NCBI RefSeq assembly: GCF_019320115.1 | Contig: NC_089588.1 | Span: forward strand, 112,502,278-112,566,277 | DNA length: 64,000 bases | Direction: 5' to 3' | Source: Miscanthus floridulus | Taxonomy: Eukaryota > Streptophyta > Magnoliopsida > Poales > Poaceae | Shown: one piece after another, positions 23,705 to 36,189 of the stretch | Numbering within the stretch: the stretch's first letter is position 1 | Layout of the letters: the number at the start of each line of letters is the position of its first letter | The notes under the pieces: generated by a model | Told to the model about the DNA's origin: nothing | Databases searched by the model: none | Seen by the model: only the letters and a program-made list of their open reading frames with translations | Program-made: the position numbers and the translations under genes

Positions 23705-24982
23705 AGAGGCAAAATTTCTGCCACAATATTTTCGTCCAACTCTGATCTCTATTCAGATTCTATTTTTTGTCCGGTAATCCTCTTTTCACTGTCCCGTTCA
23801 GTTTGGATCTGATCTTTAATAATTTTCCTTTCCTTCGTTTGTGTCCCCACCTCCAACGTGATGGACTCCCCATATGAATCCAATAGGAGAAATCGAATAA
23901 AATACAAATTAAAGGATTTGCTAAATTTCAGGTGTCTGAATTTTAGTTTTGTTTCAGACGACGGTTATTGCATATATTTTATACTAAGATTACAGTTTTA
24001 GTTCATTGCAATTTCTATAGACACAATCTGCAATTTTTGGTTTTAGGAATAAAAAACCCTTTAGACAAAACCACAAACAAATCTTATATACATTGGCACA
24101 AAGACAATTTAACAATTTACAATTATTTCTATAGTCAGACAAGGACAAAAATTTGATATGTTATAACACAAAGACAAACAACAAATTACAAAAGTGATAA
24201 TTTTCTTGTACTGATTGGTAGTACAAGAGTGTTGCCTGAAATCATCTTAAAATTCAGGCACCTGAAATATAGGAGAAGTGACAAATTAAACCACATAAGC
24301 AAGGCACCATATCAACGCAGGCGAGGCGGCGCGAAAAGATGCCGAGGCGCCGGAATGACGATGGCACGAGGCACGGAGACAATGGTGAGGTCGGGCAACG
24401 GAGGGGCAACCTGATGAGACGGCGACTTGAGCGATACCGAGGTGAGGATGTGCGACAGCGATGACGTGGGTCGAGGTCGAGGAGAGAGGAGACGGCGAAG
24501 CCATTGTCTCATGATATAATATAAAGGACGTTACAAGAGATGATATGACTTAAACAAGATGCTAATTTGACATGTTTGGGGACCCAATTTAGTGATTACA
24601 TTATGCTTTGGAGCAATATAAAGACAGGATGTTGGCTGTACTAAGTCAAATATCATGATCGAGATCATAAATAATTATGGCTGGTGGCACCCACCCTCGC
24701 TAAAGATTAGGCGGGGGGAGGATGGGGGCTTCCCACGAGAGCGAGAGTCGAGGGTTATTCAAGCGAGGGGAATCCGGTGGAAAATGCGGAATAAATGCCC
24801 ATTAATTGCCAAAATAACTCTGGCCTTACATTGGGGCGCCCCCGGGTATTTATAGACCACACCCAGGGGCAACGTGAAATTACACTAGGGTTCACCAGTC
24901 TGCACGACTGGCAGCTCGGTCCACCAAGGTACAAATGTAATTGTTCAAACCCTAGCTGGCGTCCAGTGCTGCGCTCGCGCCG
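23704..24982. other. Unannotated AT-rich region
   Basis: No gene recognised. CTTGTACTgattggtAGTACAAG at 24204-24226 is a small hairpin. 24300-24510 is GC-richer with short open frames lacking domains. Around 24840-24900 a TATTTATAGACC block is TATA-like. Confidence 0.4.
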
Positions 24983-25974
24983 TGTAACAGACCGCCCAAA
25001 TTATGCTGTCCCACGTACACATGTCATTGTCTTAAAGACCTCCGACTGTTGTGCACGGAACCAGACAATTCCGGTAGTCTGTCACGTGTCCTTGGGGAAC
25101 CCCGAATCATCCACTTTTCACATCCGATCAGGATCATTACAGAAGACATTGCAGTATTACAACAGTTGATACAAAAATATTACATCAGAGTTAAATAGCG
25201 GAAGTATTACAAACCATAAGTTTACAAACCATTTATTCAAGTCTTACATACCATAAGTTTTACTTTATCATACTAAGTAAGATAGCATGACTAACATAAT
25301 CTTATTCAATAACTAGATATCATCCTGCCCAAGGATGAGAGTACATTACATCTACTGCTGACCTTCATCTTCCAGAACTGACATATAATAAGGGTAAAAG
25401 CCTATCGGTTGCTGGGGTTCACCTGCAACAGGGGTTACAAACCCTGAGTACTTGAGGGTACTCAACAAGACTTACCCGACTAAAAGAAAAGACTCCAAAG
25501 ATATGTAGGCTTAAGGGATACAAAAAGGTTTAGCAAGAATCAAGATTAGCTTTTGCATAAAAGCTTACTACTTATGGATCCTTACTTTTAATATTTTAAC
25601 TCAACATTAATTCATTGATAGTATCCAATTTGTACCTAATCTAATTCAATCACTTTATTAAACATCTCATCCCATATTCATAAGTATTGTTCTTCCATTG
25701 ATTAACTACGATGCAAAGCAGGGAATTGAGTCTCCTTCTCCGAGAAGGAACGGTGATTCGAACCGATTAAACCCAGCTGGGGATTCCCAACCACACGACA
25801 TATGCAGGTCCCGTACCTACATATATCGATCTTTCTCTCGGATCCTCCAAAATGTGAACCAGCCTGCGCTACCCAAGAACACAGTACTCCACTGCCCTAT
25901 GCCGGGGTGGGTACACGCGCTACTCCCGCCATCTCCCACTCCTAGTGCGCGGTTGTCTTTTCATGTAATAGAAT
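24983..25974 (-). mobile_element. Chromovirus-type LTR E, first part
   Basis: Begins TGTAACAGACCGCCCAAATT, similar to the start of solo LTR G at 40436 (TGTCGCAGAACTGACCAATT). A shared internal block ACCCTGAGTAC..GGTACTCA..AGACTTACC occurs at about 25440 and 40888. It is interrupted at 25974 by solo LTR A and resumes at 27286. Confidence 0.7.
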
Positions 25975-27285
25975 TGTCGGTGCAGATTGTGACCAACTAG
26001 TAAATATTTGTAGTTTTGCCGTACGTTGTGATCGGAGGTGGCCTAGCACTCAATGACAAAGGGTTTATACTGGTTCAGGTAACGTGCCCTACGTCCAGTT
26101 TGGGTCGGTTAGTGACTTTATTTCTGAGTCCAGGTGCTCGAAGTTTGTAGTGGGGTTACAAACGAGAAGGAGAAAGATGGGGTGTACAAGAGGTCTGGTA
26201 GGCTCCGGTCGGAAGGGCCAAGAGCGACAGGAGCTACGCTATGAGCCAAGTGTTCAAGGGTGTGCTTGAGGTCCGAACCTGGCTATTCTGTGGCCGTGGA
26301 CTAGTGAACTTGGTTGAACTAATGGAACTAATAAAGGTTCTCCAAAAGGCCTTAGAGAGAAAAGAAAAAGCTTCTTCTTTGTTGGAGGGAGCGCATCCCC
26401 TTTTATAGACAAAGGGGATGGCTTTACAAGTGAGCATACGTATGCTACTGAGCTTTGTTGCCATGCCGGTGGGTAAAAGATAATGGTAGGCGCCTACAAC
26501 ACTGTTGATGTTACTGTAGAATGTCAGATGTATGTGGGAGGTTGCGTTTGTCTTCTTCAGGAATGGTAGACGTCGGTACCTGTAGATACTGTACAATGCC
26601 TAGAGGCATGTGAGGAGTGTCACCACGTTCACCCATATGGTAAATCCTGGCGCCCACAACACTATCGATGCCCAGAGGCACGTGGGGGGCCTTACCGTAT
26701 GGGAGTTTAACGGCGCCCACAATACTGTAGAGGAAAATGTCAGAGCCTACAATACTATTTGTGTTAGGGCGGTTGTAGAGTACTATTCCTGTAGGTGTCT
26801 AGGGTATTGTTCCTCCAGGTGTACAGGGTATGGTCCCTGGTGTATAGGGTATGGTCCCTGGTATCATGGCTTGCTTTCTCCGTTCGCCCCTAGCTCCTTC
26901 CGAGTGGGCATCCCCGGTCGGATGGCCCCAGTCGGCTCTGGTCGCGCTAGTCGGAGAAGAGCGGTGAGCAGGGTTTCTGCGCACCCCGGTCGGAGATGCG
27001 GGGTCGGAGTCGGAAGTAGCGCTTGGGCCAGGTCTTTCGATCGGAGAGGCCGTCCAGAGGCGGCTGGAGTCTGAAGCTAGCGCTCCGTTCGGAGAGGTGG
27101 GCCAAAGTAGTTGACAAGCGGGCGTCGTTCATCTTCGGCCAGACCTTCTGGTCGGTGACTGGACCGCCCTTTCGGCCTGTTGTTTTAGATTGACGGGCCA
27201 GCCCATGAGTTGTGTGCTGCCTTCCTAGGCTGAGCCTAGGCGTGGAAGCCGGTCCCCGAGGGACCCTGGGTTTATGAACCCGACA
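25975..27285 (-). mobile_element. Solo LTR A of the Tat-type B family
   Basis: 1311 bp from TGTCGGTGCAGATTG to ACCCGACA, with a perfect 5-bp target duplication AGAAT at 25970-25974 and 27286-27290 and no internal region. It aligns along its length with the B LTR at 60260-61429. A minus-strand TATA box CTATAAAAGG is at 26399-26408, placing transcription on the minus strand. Confidence 0.93.
26490..26759. repeat. Reiterated GCGCCYACAAYACTGT motif in U3
   Basis: Copies at 26490-26505, 26650-26665, 26713-26728 and 26744-26759, upstream (in minus sense) of the LTR TATA box. The same motif recurs in the B LTRs (for example 60920 and 60950) and in LTR C at 31127. Confidence 0.7.
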
Positions 27286-28582
27286 AGAATAGCCAAGGTA
27301 TTCGGCCTACCAGGGTATGTGGTCAGTACTGCAAAGTCTTGACTCATGTAGGTCTACAACGGATAGTCCACAATTGACACAGACGGGACAAGCACGACCT
27401 GGCAACCCTATCGGCGTAACCACCAGAAACATATCCCATGCCCCGTTCGGTCACCATTTCCATCTATTTTCATATTCAACTTTCAAGACATTCCCTGAGT
27501 GAAGAACCTTTGTGAATGATAAACTCATCACTCGACTCTTATTAGCTAAGCACTACTAGTCTATCATTATAAAAGGGTAACAAGGATAAGTATTTAGAAT
27601 ACAAGGCAAGCATGCAGCAATTGGTATTCAACCATTTCCTATTACTTAGTGTTCATATTATAGGACTCAAGTGATAAAAGTATTTGTAAACAACAAGGAA
27701 AGGTTGTATGCTCCGGGGCTTGCCTTGGTTAGTAGAAAAGTTAGGTTCATGTGATGAACCACAGATATCGAAACCAACCTCCACTGGTGGATTTTCTTCC
27801 TCTAGAACTGGATTAACGATCACCTTCTCACTTTCGGTCACTACACGTGTTTAAAGGATGCATGCTTAACATTATGATATGCAAAAAGCATGATGCATAC
27901 AATTGCATGGATGAACACAAACAAGATTAACAAACTTGAGTCCAACTTTCCTTTACGGTACAGTTGCATCACTAGAGTTTATTAAACAGTGTTTAATTTA
28001 TTTCTCAAAACAAGTTATGATTTGTTATTAGAAGGATATTGATCTTCCAAGGAACAATAGATGTTTGGGTGTTCCAATGACTTCACCCAACATTTAAAAG
28101 TCACCAAAACATTTATCCATTTTCTAATTCATTTTAGTATTTATTTAAACATGGAAAAGACATTTGAACACACTTAAATTAATTAAACAAGTTAGAAATA
28201 TCAAAATAATACCAAACTTTTTGTGGAGATAGGTATTAGCACATGACATTTACACAAAAAGTTTTATGATTAAACGATTATTATTTTTGGCCTACAAAAA
28301 TCATAAATATAGAATTTTTCTATTAAAATATGTAATTTTTAAGCATAGCAAAATTACTGAAAATGGCTAACTCATATTTTTCAACGATAGAGTACTTCAT
28401 AACAAAGCCACACAAAAATTTTCACAATTTTATCTCATTTCTATAATTAGTTATGAATTAAACAAGAATCAGCACATTTATTCATTTTTTGAAAAAGATT
28501 AAAGGTTGAAAACCTTTTCTCACTCTCCTCCTCTCTACTCTCTCCCACTGACACGCGGGGCCGGGTCAAAACCGACCCCTCC
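27286..28582 (-). mobile_element. Chromovirus-type LTR E, second part
   Basis: Continues LTR E after solo LTR A and stops at 28582, where element F begins; GACACGCGGGGCCGGG at about 28550 corresponds to GACACGCGGGACCCACCGG at 43222 in LTR G, so the break is within the LTR. The remainder should lie beyond the window. Confidence 0.65.
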
Positions 28583-30147
28583 TGTCACACCTGATTTTAA
28601 GGATAAAATGGGATGTAAAATCTTATGTGCACCTAGAGATCAGTCACATACATAAGCCGATAAATTATGAATAGTATCATCACAAGTGTTTATTACATCA
28701 CGAATAAAAAGACAGAGTCTTCACATAGATATAGCAGAAGTATAAAGAAAAATCTCTCACGGAAGCTACATATCACAGGGATGCCAACTGGTTGACCACC
28801 AGTCTAGTAATCATCAGGAAAATCGTCATTACCATAGCCATCTATTACCCATCCGGGATTTTTATCCAAATAATGAAAATAAACAAGCGTAAGTACATAT
28901 CGTACTCAACAAGTGTAACATGGGGTTCATGAGGCTCAAAAGGCTTAACGCAGGTTTAACAGCATTCAGCTTTTAGTTGTCAAAGTTTTAGCATAAGAGT
29001 ACCAACAAGTCTTAATTCCCAAAGTAAAACACATGATCAAAGTAAACATGATTAATGAATAGCATAAACGGATAATTCTTAGTGATCATCTATTCCATAA
29101 GGGTCCAAAGCTGTTTGTGACCATAAGCACGACTGATATACCAGTTTTACACTCTAAAGAGGTTGTACACTTTCACTGTGAGTCATGATACCCATATGCC
29201 CAGGTTTATAACTCCCAAAACACTTTCAAGGTGAGCAGGCATGGGTCACTATGAAGCCTTTCAAAGGTTCGTCTAACAAGTTAGGGCCGCTAGGTTTCTG
29301 TGCCCAGCAAATGTAGGGCACCCCTTCCGATAGGCACAATGACACGCAGCCTATACACTGATGAACAAAGGCCGCACTATATCCAACCCGAAACACACCC
29401 CTCTTGCGCCATAAAGGTAACCTCTAACAAGCTAGAAAATGTCCTCATACTGAGCTAAAGCCAGAGTCATGTAGCCCTCACAGCTGTACTGTAAGTCCTG
29501 GATGTTCGCTTACAGATAAGTCCTTAGGAAGAGGAATCTAAAGCGTTTAGAAAGTAGCTAAACACTCCAGGCCCCTATTTCCAAGTTGCTAAAAAGTCAT
29601 ATTTTAATGTTTATTGCATATACCATTAGTCAAGTTATAAGATCATGGTTTAATTGAGCACTAGCAAAGCTACCCAATGCATATCCCATAGGAGACAAGG
29701 TACAAGTTCAATTCTAGGGAATCCCAATCAAGGTGACACATGCAACATGAATTAAATGTATTAAGTTGATAGGAAACAAAGATGATCCCATGCTTTACTT
29801 GCCTTGAACAACTGCTCATGTTGATCCTGCTCGTTAAAGTAGTATTCTTGATCACCCATGAATTGCTCACCATCTATACTCGATAACCACAGCAACATAC
29901 AAGCATCCAGAAGCAATCATGCATAGCAAACAAAAGCTATAGATTAGAACAGTACACCAATCAGCAAAAAATCAAGATGAAAAGTTTGTAAAATGAATCT
30001 ACGTCTCGCTATGATCACACAGACGCAAAGATCACAAAATTTGGAGTTAAAATAAAGAAGTTATGAATTAAACAAGATTTCCTTTAATAAAATAATAGAT
30101 TAAATCTAACGTCAAATTTTAAAAGTTGAAAACATACTTAATAGTAG
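28583..30147 (-). mobile_element. Element F 3' LTR, first part
   Basis: Starts TGTCACACCTGATTTTA. Interrupted at 30147 by element B, with the target AGTAG (30143-30147) repeated at 61430-61434. The other part is 61435-62904. Confidence 0.8.
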
Positions 30148-30422
30148 TGTCGGTACAGAAAGTGACCAACTAGTGAATATTTGTAGTTTTGCTGTACGTT
30201 GTGATCGGAGGTGGCCTAGCACTCAATGACACAGGATTTATACTGGTTCAGGCAACGTGCCCTACGTCCAGTTTGGGTCGGTCGGTGACTTAATACTGAG
30301 CCCAGGTGCTCGAAGTCTATAGTGGGGTTACAAACAAGAAGGAGAAAGATGAGGGGTACTAGAGGCCCGGTCGGCTCCGATCGGAAGGGCTGAGAGCGAC
30401 GGGAACTCCGCTATGAGCTAAG
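30148..30422 (-). repeat. Element B 3' LTR, first piece
   Basis: Matches 60260-60535 closely, up to CTATGAG(C/A)TAAGTG, where element C begins. Confidence 0.88.
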
Positions 30423-31638
30423 TGTCGGTGTTTCGAACAAACACCAGCTAGTAAATTTATAATTGATGCGCGTTAGGCCTAGATGGTGCGCTAATGGACA
30501 CAAGGTTTATACTGGTTCGGACTGAATGTCCCTATGTCTAGTCTGTTGCTGCTCGTGTTATTAGCACCAAAAATGGTTTGTTGTAGGGGGTACAAACGGT
30601 CGAGAGAGGGACTGGTCCCAAGTCTCTAATGGAATGGTCGGGAGGATGCCAAGAGCCCGGTGGCAGCTCGGCTGTGTGTGATGTGTGTTGTTGAGTTGTG
30701 CTTGTTAAGAGTTGATCCCCTTAAGTGGGGAGCCCTGCCCTCCCTTTTATAGACCAAGGGGGGAGCAGGGGTTATAGATGGGAGAAAGAGGAAAATACCT
30801 AAGGGTATAGAAGGTCCTTCGAAGGATCCAGGTCTTCCTTTTTTCCCATGCCTGCCCTACTTAACATGGCCAGATGGTGTCAAGGCTTGGCACGTTCGCC
30901 GGATGCCCACTTGCTGACGACACCATGCCCTTACCTGATCAGCAAGTGGTTATGTCCCATCCCCCCCCCGGGCGGCGTGTCGGATCAGGGCGCGCACATG
31001 TAGCCCAGTGGGGGGCGGACGGTGGGATGACTGCACGTCGGCCACTGTAGAGGATGGGAGTCCCCTCTTGGAACGTAGTAGTTATCATATGTCTATGTCA
31101 GGTTCTTCGCCCGAGGGCTGAGGACGGCGCCTACAACACTGTAGGGCGAAGAGCACGCGCTTGCAACACTATTTAGGCCCTGCCACGCCTAGAAGGGTCT
31201 AAGCGCCGGTCCTGTCATGCCCTGATGGTACTTTCCTGAAGGGGCACAGGGCATGGTCCTTGATGCTGCGGTTGACCCAAATGTCTTTTCTTACCCTGTG
31301 CCTATCATCATGAAGGAGTGGGGTGCGGTTGTCAGGAGAGGCGGAGCCAGCCTTTGGACATCGGGTGAGGCGGGGCCTGCCCTCGGGCGTCGGTCGAGGC
31401 GGAGCCTAGCCCTCGAGGGTTCGGTGAGGTGGAGCCCAGCCCTCGGGGGTTGGGCGAGGCAGAGTCCATACCTTGGGGGTCAGGTGAGGCGGAGTCTGGA
31501 CTTTAGCCGTCAGGCGAAGCAGAACCGATCTTCCATTGTTCGGGCGAGGCGGAACCGATCTTCCGTCGTTTGGAAGAATCAGCATCTGGTGGTTATTAGT
31601 ACCACCTCATTGGATACCCCGGTATTAGGTCCCCGATA
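30423..31638 (-). repeat. Element C 3' LTR
   Basis: Starts TGTCGGTGTTTCGAAC and ends GGTCCCCGATA (terminal CA changed to TA). Minus-strand TATA box CTATAAAAGG at 30743-30752. Distinct from the B LTR but with the shared GCGCCTACAACACTGT motif at 31127-31142. Confidence 0.82.
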
Positions 31639-32012
31639 GTAGCCCCCAAGCCCCCAGGTGATTCGGACAGAATCGCCTGGGGGTGTTCCAATTTCATTGG
31701 AGTTGATTCGCCAGAGGGTGCACGCGAGCGCACCCGGTGGGTGTAGCCCTCGAGCCCCCGAGTGATTCGGACAGAATTGCCCGGGGGTGTTCCGATTTCA
31801 TTGGAGTTAATTCGCTAGAGGGTGCGTGCGAGCGCACCTAGTGGGTGTAGCCCCCGAGCCCCTGAGCCCCCAGGTGATTTGGACGGAATCGCCCAGGGGG
31901 TGTTCTGATTTTGTCAGAGTTAATTAGCCAGAGGGTGTGCGCGAGCGTACCCGGTGGGTGTAGCCCTCGAGCCCCCGGGTGATTCGGATAGAATCGTCCG
32001 GGGGTGTTATCG
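31639..32012. repeat. About 3.5 tandem copies of a 104-bp repeat beside LTR C
   Basis: Each unit starts TAGCCCYCGAGCCCCC and includes GTGATTCGGACAGAAT, a GGGGTGTTC block and GCGAGCGCACC. Tandem repeats in the 3' untranslated region are known in Tat-type elements. Confidence 0.85.
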
Positions 32013-32447
32013 GGCCCTCCGCGGGTAGGGCCATGAGACTTGGTTTTTCATCAACTGGATATTTTTTAAGGGAATCGTGGTATCCATTCATGGGGATTCA
32101 GTCCAGGGTCAGCCTGGCAGGGGCTCGACTTTGGATCGAGGCCCTACTGACGCTTGTGTACCTGGGTCCTAGTTGCTTATGGGCCCATCCTCTGTTGGGT
32201 TGGTCGTTGAGACCGTTGGGCTGATCCCTGGACATTCCAGGCCTAGGTGGGCCAGAGAAGAAGCATTCTGACCCATATCCCCCTTGTGGGAAAAGAGTCA
32301 GGTTTGCTTGGGAAGGCGAACCGTCCAGCACGGTTTTGGTGGGAAAGGATAGGGATCGCGGGCGCGTATCCCGTGAGGTGACGCGACGGTGCGCGTGGTA
32401 GGCTCGGAGATCAAGGCGGATGATTGCTCTTCTCGCATCCATCGCCC

Positions 32448-32455
32448 CTATAAAA
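32448..32455 (+). promoter_or_regulatory. TATA box for the antisense gene of element C
   Basis: CTATAAAA about 205 bp upstream of the first ATG of the plus-strand gene at 32660; positioned to drive transcription opposite to gag-pol. Confidence 0.55.
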
Positions 32456-32659
32456 CCACAGGGTTCGCCCCCAGGGTTCTGTATTCTGCCTCCTCGCCAC
32501 CGCGTCTGAATCTTCCGCCATCAATCGCCTTAGCCTCCTACGTCTGTACTGCCGCCGCTGTCAGCCTCAACCTCGCATCCATGTCATAGCTACCGTCAAG
32601 CTCGCGCCCGCATCGCAGCCACTGTCAAGCTCGCACCCACCTTTCTTCTCGACACCTCA

Positions 32660-35600
32660 ATGGAGCTGTGGGGCAGATCCAGCATTACCCCTTGGCGTTT
32701 GGAGGGCCTCGTCCGCCGTGGCCTCCTCCACCCATCGGCCGATGCTGAGGGGTGGCTGCTGCCTGGTGATGAGGACAAGCCATCGCCGCCTGAAGGGTAT
32801 GTCGTGTCCTTTGCTTTCTTCCATGAGCGGGGATTCGCCGTACCTGCACATAGATTTCTTCGGGGGCTATTGGATTACTACCAGGTGGAGTTACAGCATC
32901 TTACTCCCAATGGGGTCCAACATATGGCGGCATTGTTGCCCTGTGTGAGGGTTTCCTGGGGATCGATCCCCACTTCGATCTGTGGTGGCACTTCTTCACC
33001 ATCAGTTTGTCGAAGAGGCAGGCTGGGGGAAGAAGGTGAGTGTGCTGATGGGATGTGCTAGCATTCATCTACGCCATACCCAGGCGAAGGGCTACCCGTT
33101 GATGCGTTTGTCGACCGCCAACAAGGGGTGGCATTCGCAGTAGTTTTACGTCAGGGATGACGTGAATGCCCCCCTGCCGAAGTATTTAGGGCGCCTCATC
33201 GAAGAGGCCCTAGAGTCATGGAAGTGGGGCATCCTGACTAAGGAGAAGAAGCACATCACCAACCATCTGGCCACCCTCCATACTCTGAAGGACCGGGGTG
33301 TGAAGGGGTCGTGGATCATTGGTGCCTACCATGCGAGGAGGGTGGTGCCGCTGATGGCGCGCGCGCTTCCCCTACACCAGATGGTGCCTGGAGTGTCGTT
33401 TGAAGGGATGGTGCTCGTCGATGAAGCGCTTCCTCCCTCTGAGGTGGCGCAGCGCATCAAAGAGGCGATGGAGCCTTCGAAGGACTCCGCCAGCGTTGTC
33501 CTCGATCATGTGTATCCGGTGCTGGGGCATCCCCCAATGCGGCCGAAACCGGTTTTTTTAACTTCATAAGCTTTGTTTCCCCGCGCTCCTCTTTTCGCTT
33601 GAATTTCTGACCCCTTGATGCTAACTTTGGGATGGCGGGACCAGTTGAGGAGACTTTCCTTCAAGGAGAGTCCGGCCCTGGTGCCAAAGGACCGGGTCCT
33701 GGCGGTGGTGAATCGCACCATGGCTGAGTGGGACAAGAGGACAAGGGAGCTCAAGAAGAAGGAGATGATATGGAAACAGCAGGCACGAGATCGAGGAGAG
33801 GAAGTAAGCAGTGACGACGACGATGATGAGGTAGCTGCCGACATGGATTGGGACGTCCTGGAGGATGAGGACACGCTGACAAGTGCCTGCCCATCCATGT
33901 AGGGACCCTTCTCGTTGCACGCGGAGGGAAGCGAGTCTGTGAGGTCGGCCGAGGCGGGTCGAACCTCCAGCCCGTCCTCAGGGCCGATGGGAGCCGGAGA
34001 GTCCACCGCTTCACGCGGGGTGCCGGTAGAGGATCGATGGGTGGGAGGAGGCAAACCAGCCGCTGCCCACGAGGTGCTGATGGAGGAGGGCGGCTCTGTT
34101 GCCACGCCACACGAGACGATGGAGGCAGGTGGTGCTGCCGCCCCGCCCGAGGTATTGACGGAGAGGGGCGGCTTTGTTGCTGCGCCCTCAGAGATAAGGG
34201 AGACGAGCCCCCCTGCTCGAGAGCAGGGGGTAGGCTTGAAGCAGGCCCACCCAGACGAGTTGGGGTAGGGGTCTGAGGGTTTGTCCCCAAAACATTCCCG
34301 CCGCCCAAAGTCGCCAGAGTAAGCCACTGATTCCCCTGTTTTCCTCCTTTTTATTATTCTTGCTCCAACCTTATGCCTTTTTCCCTTTTGCAAATTCTTG
34401 TGATGGGGCCACCCTCTGGGGCCGGCGCCGAAGAAGAGCCTTGCCCTTCAGGCAGGATGGATGGTGCTGCCCGACATCGCCCCTGTTGCAGGCAGGAGCG
34501 GCGCTGATGTTGTGGCCTCATTGGCCAGTCCGGCGGCGCCCGTGGTGGCGCCTGTGCCCTCGGTGGTTGCCGAGCAGGTGGCCACGACTATACCAAGCCA
34601 AGAGCAGCTAGATGCATCCGTGGTGGTGTTTGAGGGGCTAGCGCAATCCGTGCCCCTAGCGGCCCAAGCGACAGCGCCTGACGTGGCCGGGCGGAGTCAG
34701 ATGCAGCCACGATGGCGTCCGAGGAAGCAGTGCAGTCCATGCCACCGAGGGCCCAGATAGAGGTGGCTGCAATAGTGACAAACCCGCATGGGGTCAGATG
34801 CTGCCATGGTGGCATCCGAGGGGGTGGCGTAATCCGCGCCACCGGTGGCCCAGGCCGCGGCGCTCGAGCCAGGCCAGATGGAGGGAGACATGGCCAGACG
34901 GTCTCCAAGCATCGTGGCGGTGGTGGAGAGGAACCGCAGAAGGTCATCCCCGATCTTGTTGTTATGGGGCAACCGCTCCCCCGCACGGGGTGAGCCGCCG
35001 GTCTAGTGGATGGCCGCTCAGGACCAAACGTCTGTTCTTTTCACGCTCAATGATGCTTTCGAGAGCATGCAGTGGGAAAACCTTGACATCGGGTTCTCGG
35101 CTGTGATGGATGCCTTGAGCTAGGCCAGTGGTGCCCTACATGAGATCCTCATTCCCACTGACCAGGTACACGCTTAATCTTCTCCCTTCACGTATTTTTG
35201 TGTTTTCGTATTTTTGATACCGGTCTTCTTTTCAGTGTATCGCTGCTCGTAGCCGGAACAAATCCCGATTCCTCCGCGAGCAAAAGGCGGAGTGGGACCG
35301 CCTTACCGAGGAGGCCCGGCTGCGAGGAGACATGAGCGTGTAGCTTGTTGTCACCCAGCAGCGGGAGGCCGAGGCCTGCCGGGACGCGGAGGAGGTCCAT
35401 GTGATGTTTGAGGATTTGTCGGCGAGGGTGAAGCTAGATGAGGAGGCAGCCACCAGGATCCAAAAGGAGCGGGACAAGCTGCTCTAGAAGGACGCCAAGG
35501 CCAGTCAGCGGGTCGTCGAGGTCCTGGATGAGCTGGCGGCGGAGTAGGATCTCAGGCGGAAGGCCGAGGCTAGGTCCATGGCCCTTCAGCAGAAGGTGGA

Positions 35601-36189
35601 TCAGGATGCCACGCTGATCGACCAGCTGCGCAGGGAGTGGGACGAGTTGCGCCGGACCGAAGAAAGACTTTGCTTGGAACACAGCACGGCCCGTGAGGCG
35701 CGCTACCGAGCCATCAGAGAGTGCAATGAAGCGCGTTAGGAGGCTGAGACCCTCCGGACAGATCTTGGAGTTGCGGTGGCCCAAAGGTTGGAGGCCGAGG
35801 AAGCTTCTACCAGACTGTGCACCGATCTCACCGAGGTGCGACGGCCAGAAAGCGATGAGCATAATCTCCTGTGCTCCGCCATCACGGTGGTCTACGATGG
35901 CCTATTGGTGACACAAGAGGAGGGCGCCAGTTCCCTTATGACTTGTGCTACTGGTATCTTGGCTCGGGTGGGCCAGCTTGAGGAGAATGCCTTTCACGCC
36001 GGGATCACCCAAGCCTTCGTTGTTGCCCGTTCTCATTATGATCGGGAAATCAACCTGGAGGTAATGAGCCTCGACTTCGCGCTTGTCTATGAAGACCCTG
36101 AGCTGGAAGAGATCGAGAAGGCGGTGACTCCCCTTGCACGGAACCTGGCGGATAGGCTGAAAGAAAAGGTTCTCCCTTCACAGAAGTAG
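32660..36189 (+). pseudogene. Antisense 'putative gypsy-type transposase' gene of element C
   Basis: An extra gene of Tat-type retrotransposons, opposite in strand to gag-pol; its molecular role is unknown. It starts MELWGRSSITPWRLEGLVRR; the conserved domain follows with EGYVVSFAFFHERGFAVPAH (about 32797-32856) and QHLTPNGVQHMAALLP. A frameshift near 32945 breaks the domain. The middle shows NAPLPKYLGRLIEEALESW (33165 on) with a possible intron after 33560. 33900-34270 is a Gly/Ala/Glu-rich linker. 35230-36189 is a long heptad-rich coiled coil ending EKVLPSQK, with several stops (for example 35341, 35485, 35545, 35737). The family is recognised from the order of domains shared with 54077-57725. 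Not functional as read. Confidence 0.75.

Noticed and set aside
24840..24982. Possible Copia LTR or TRIM next to LTR E
   Set aside because: TATA-like sequence and GC-rich block are suggestive, but no repeated partner, primer site or target duplication was found.
31639..32012. Regularly spaced repeats that could suggest a CRISPR-like array
   Set aside because: The whole ~104-bp unit is repeated with no unique spacers, in a retrotransposon 3' region of a plant genome.
34461..34993. Several overlapping open frames around the linker of the antisense gene in C
   Set aside because: Competing frames in Gly/Ala/Pro-rich sequence; they arise from base composition and the decayed linker.
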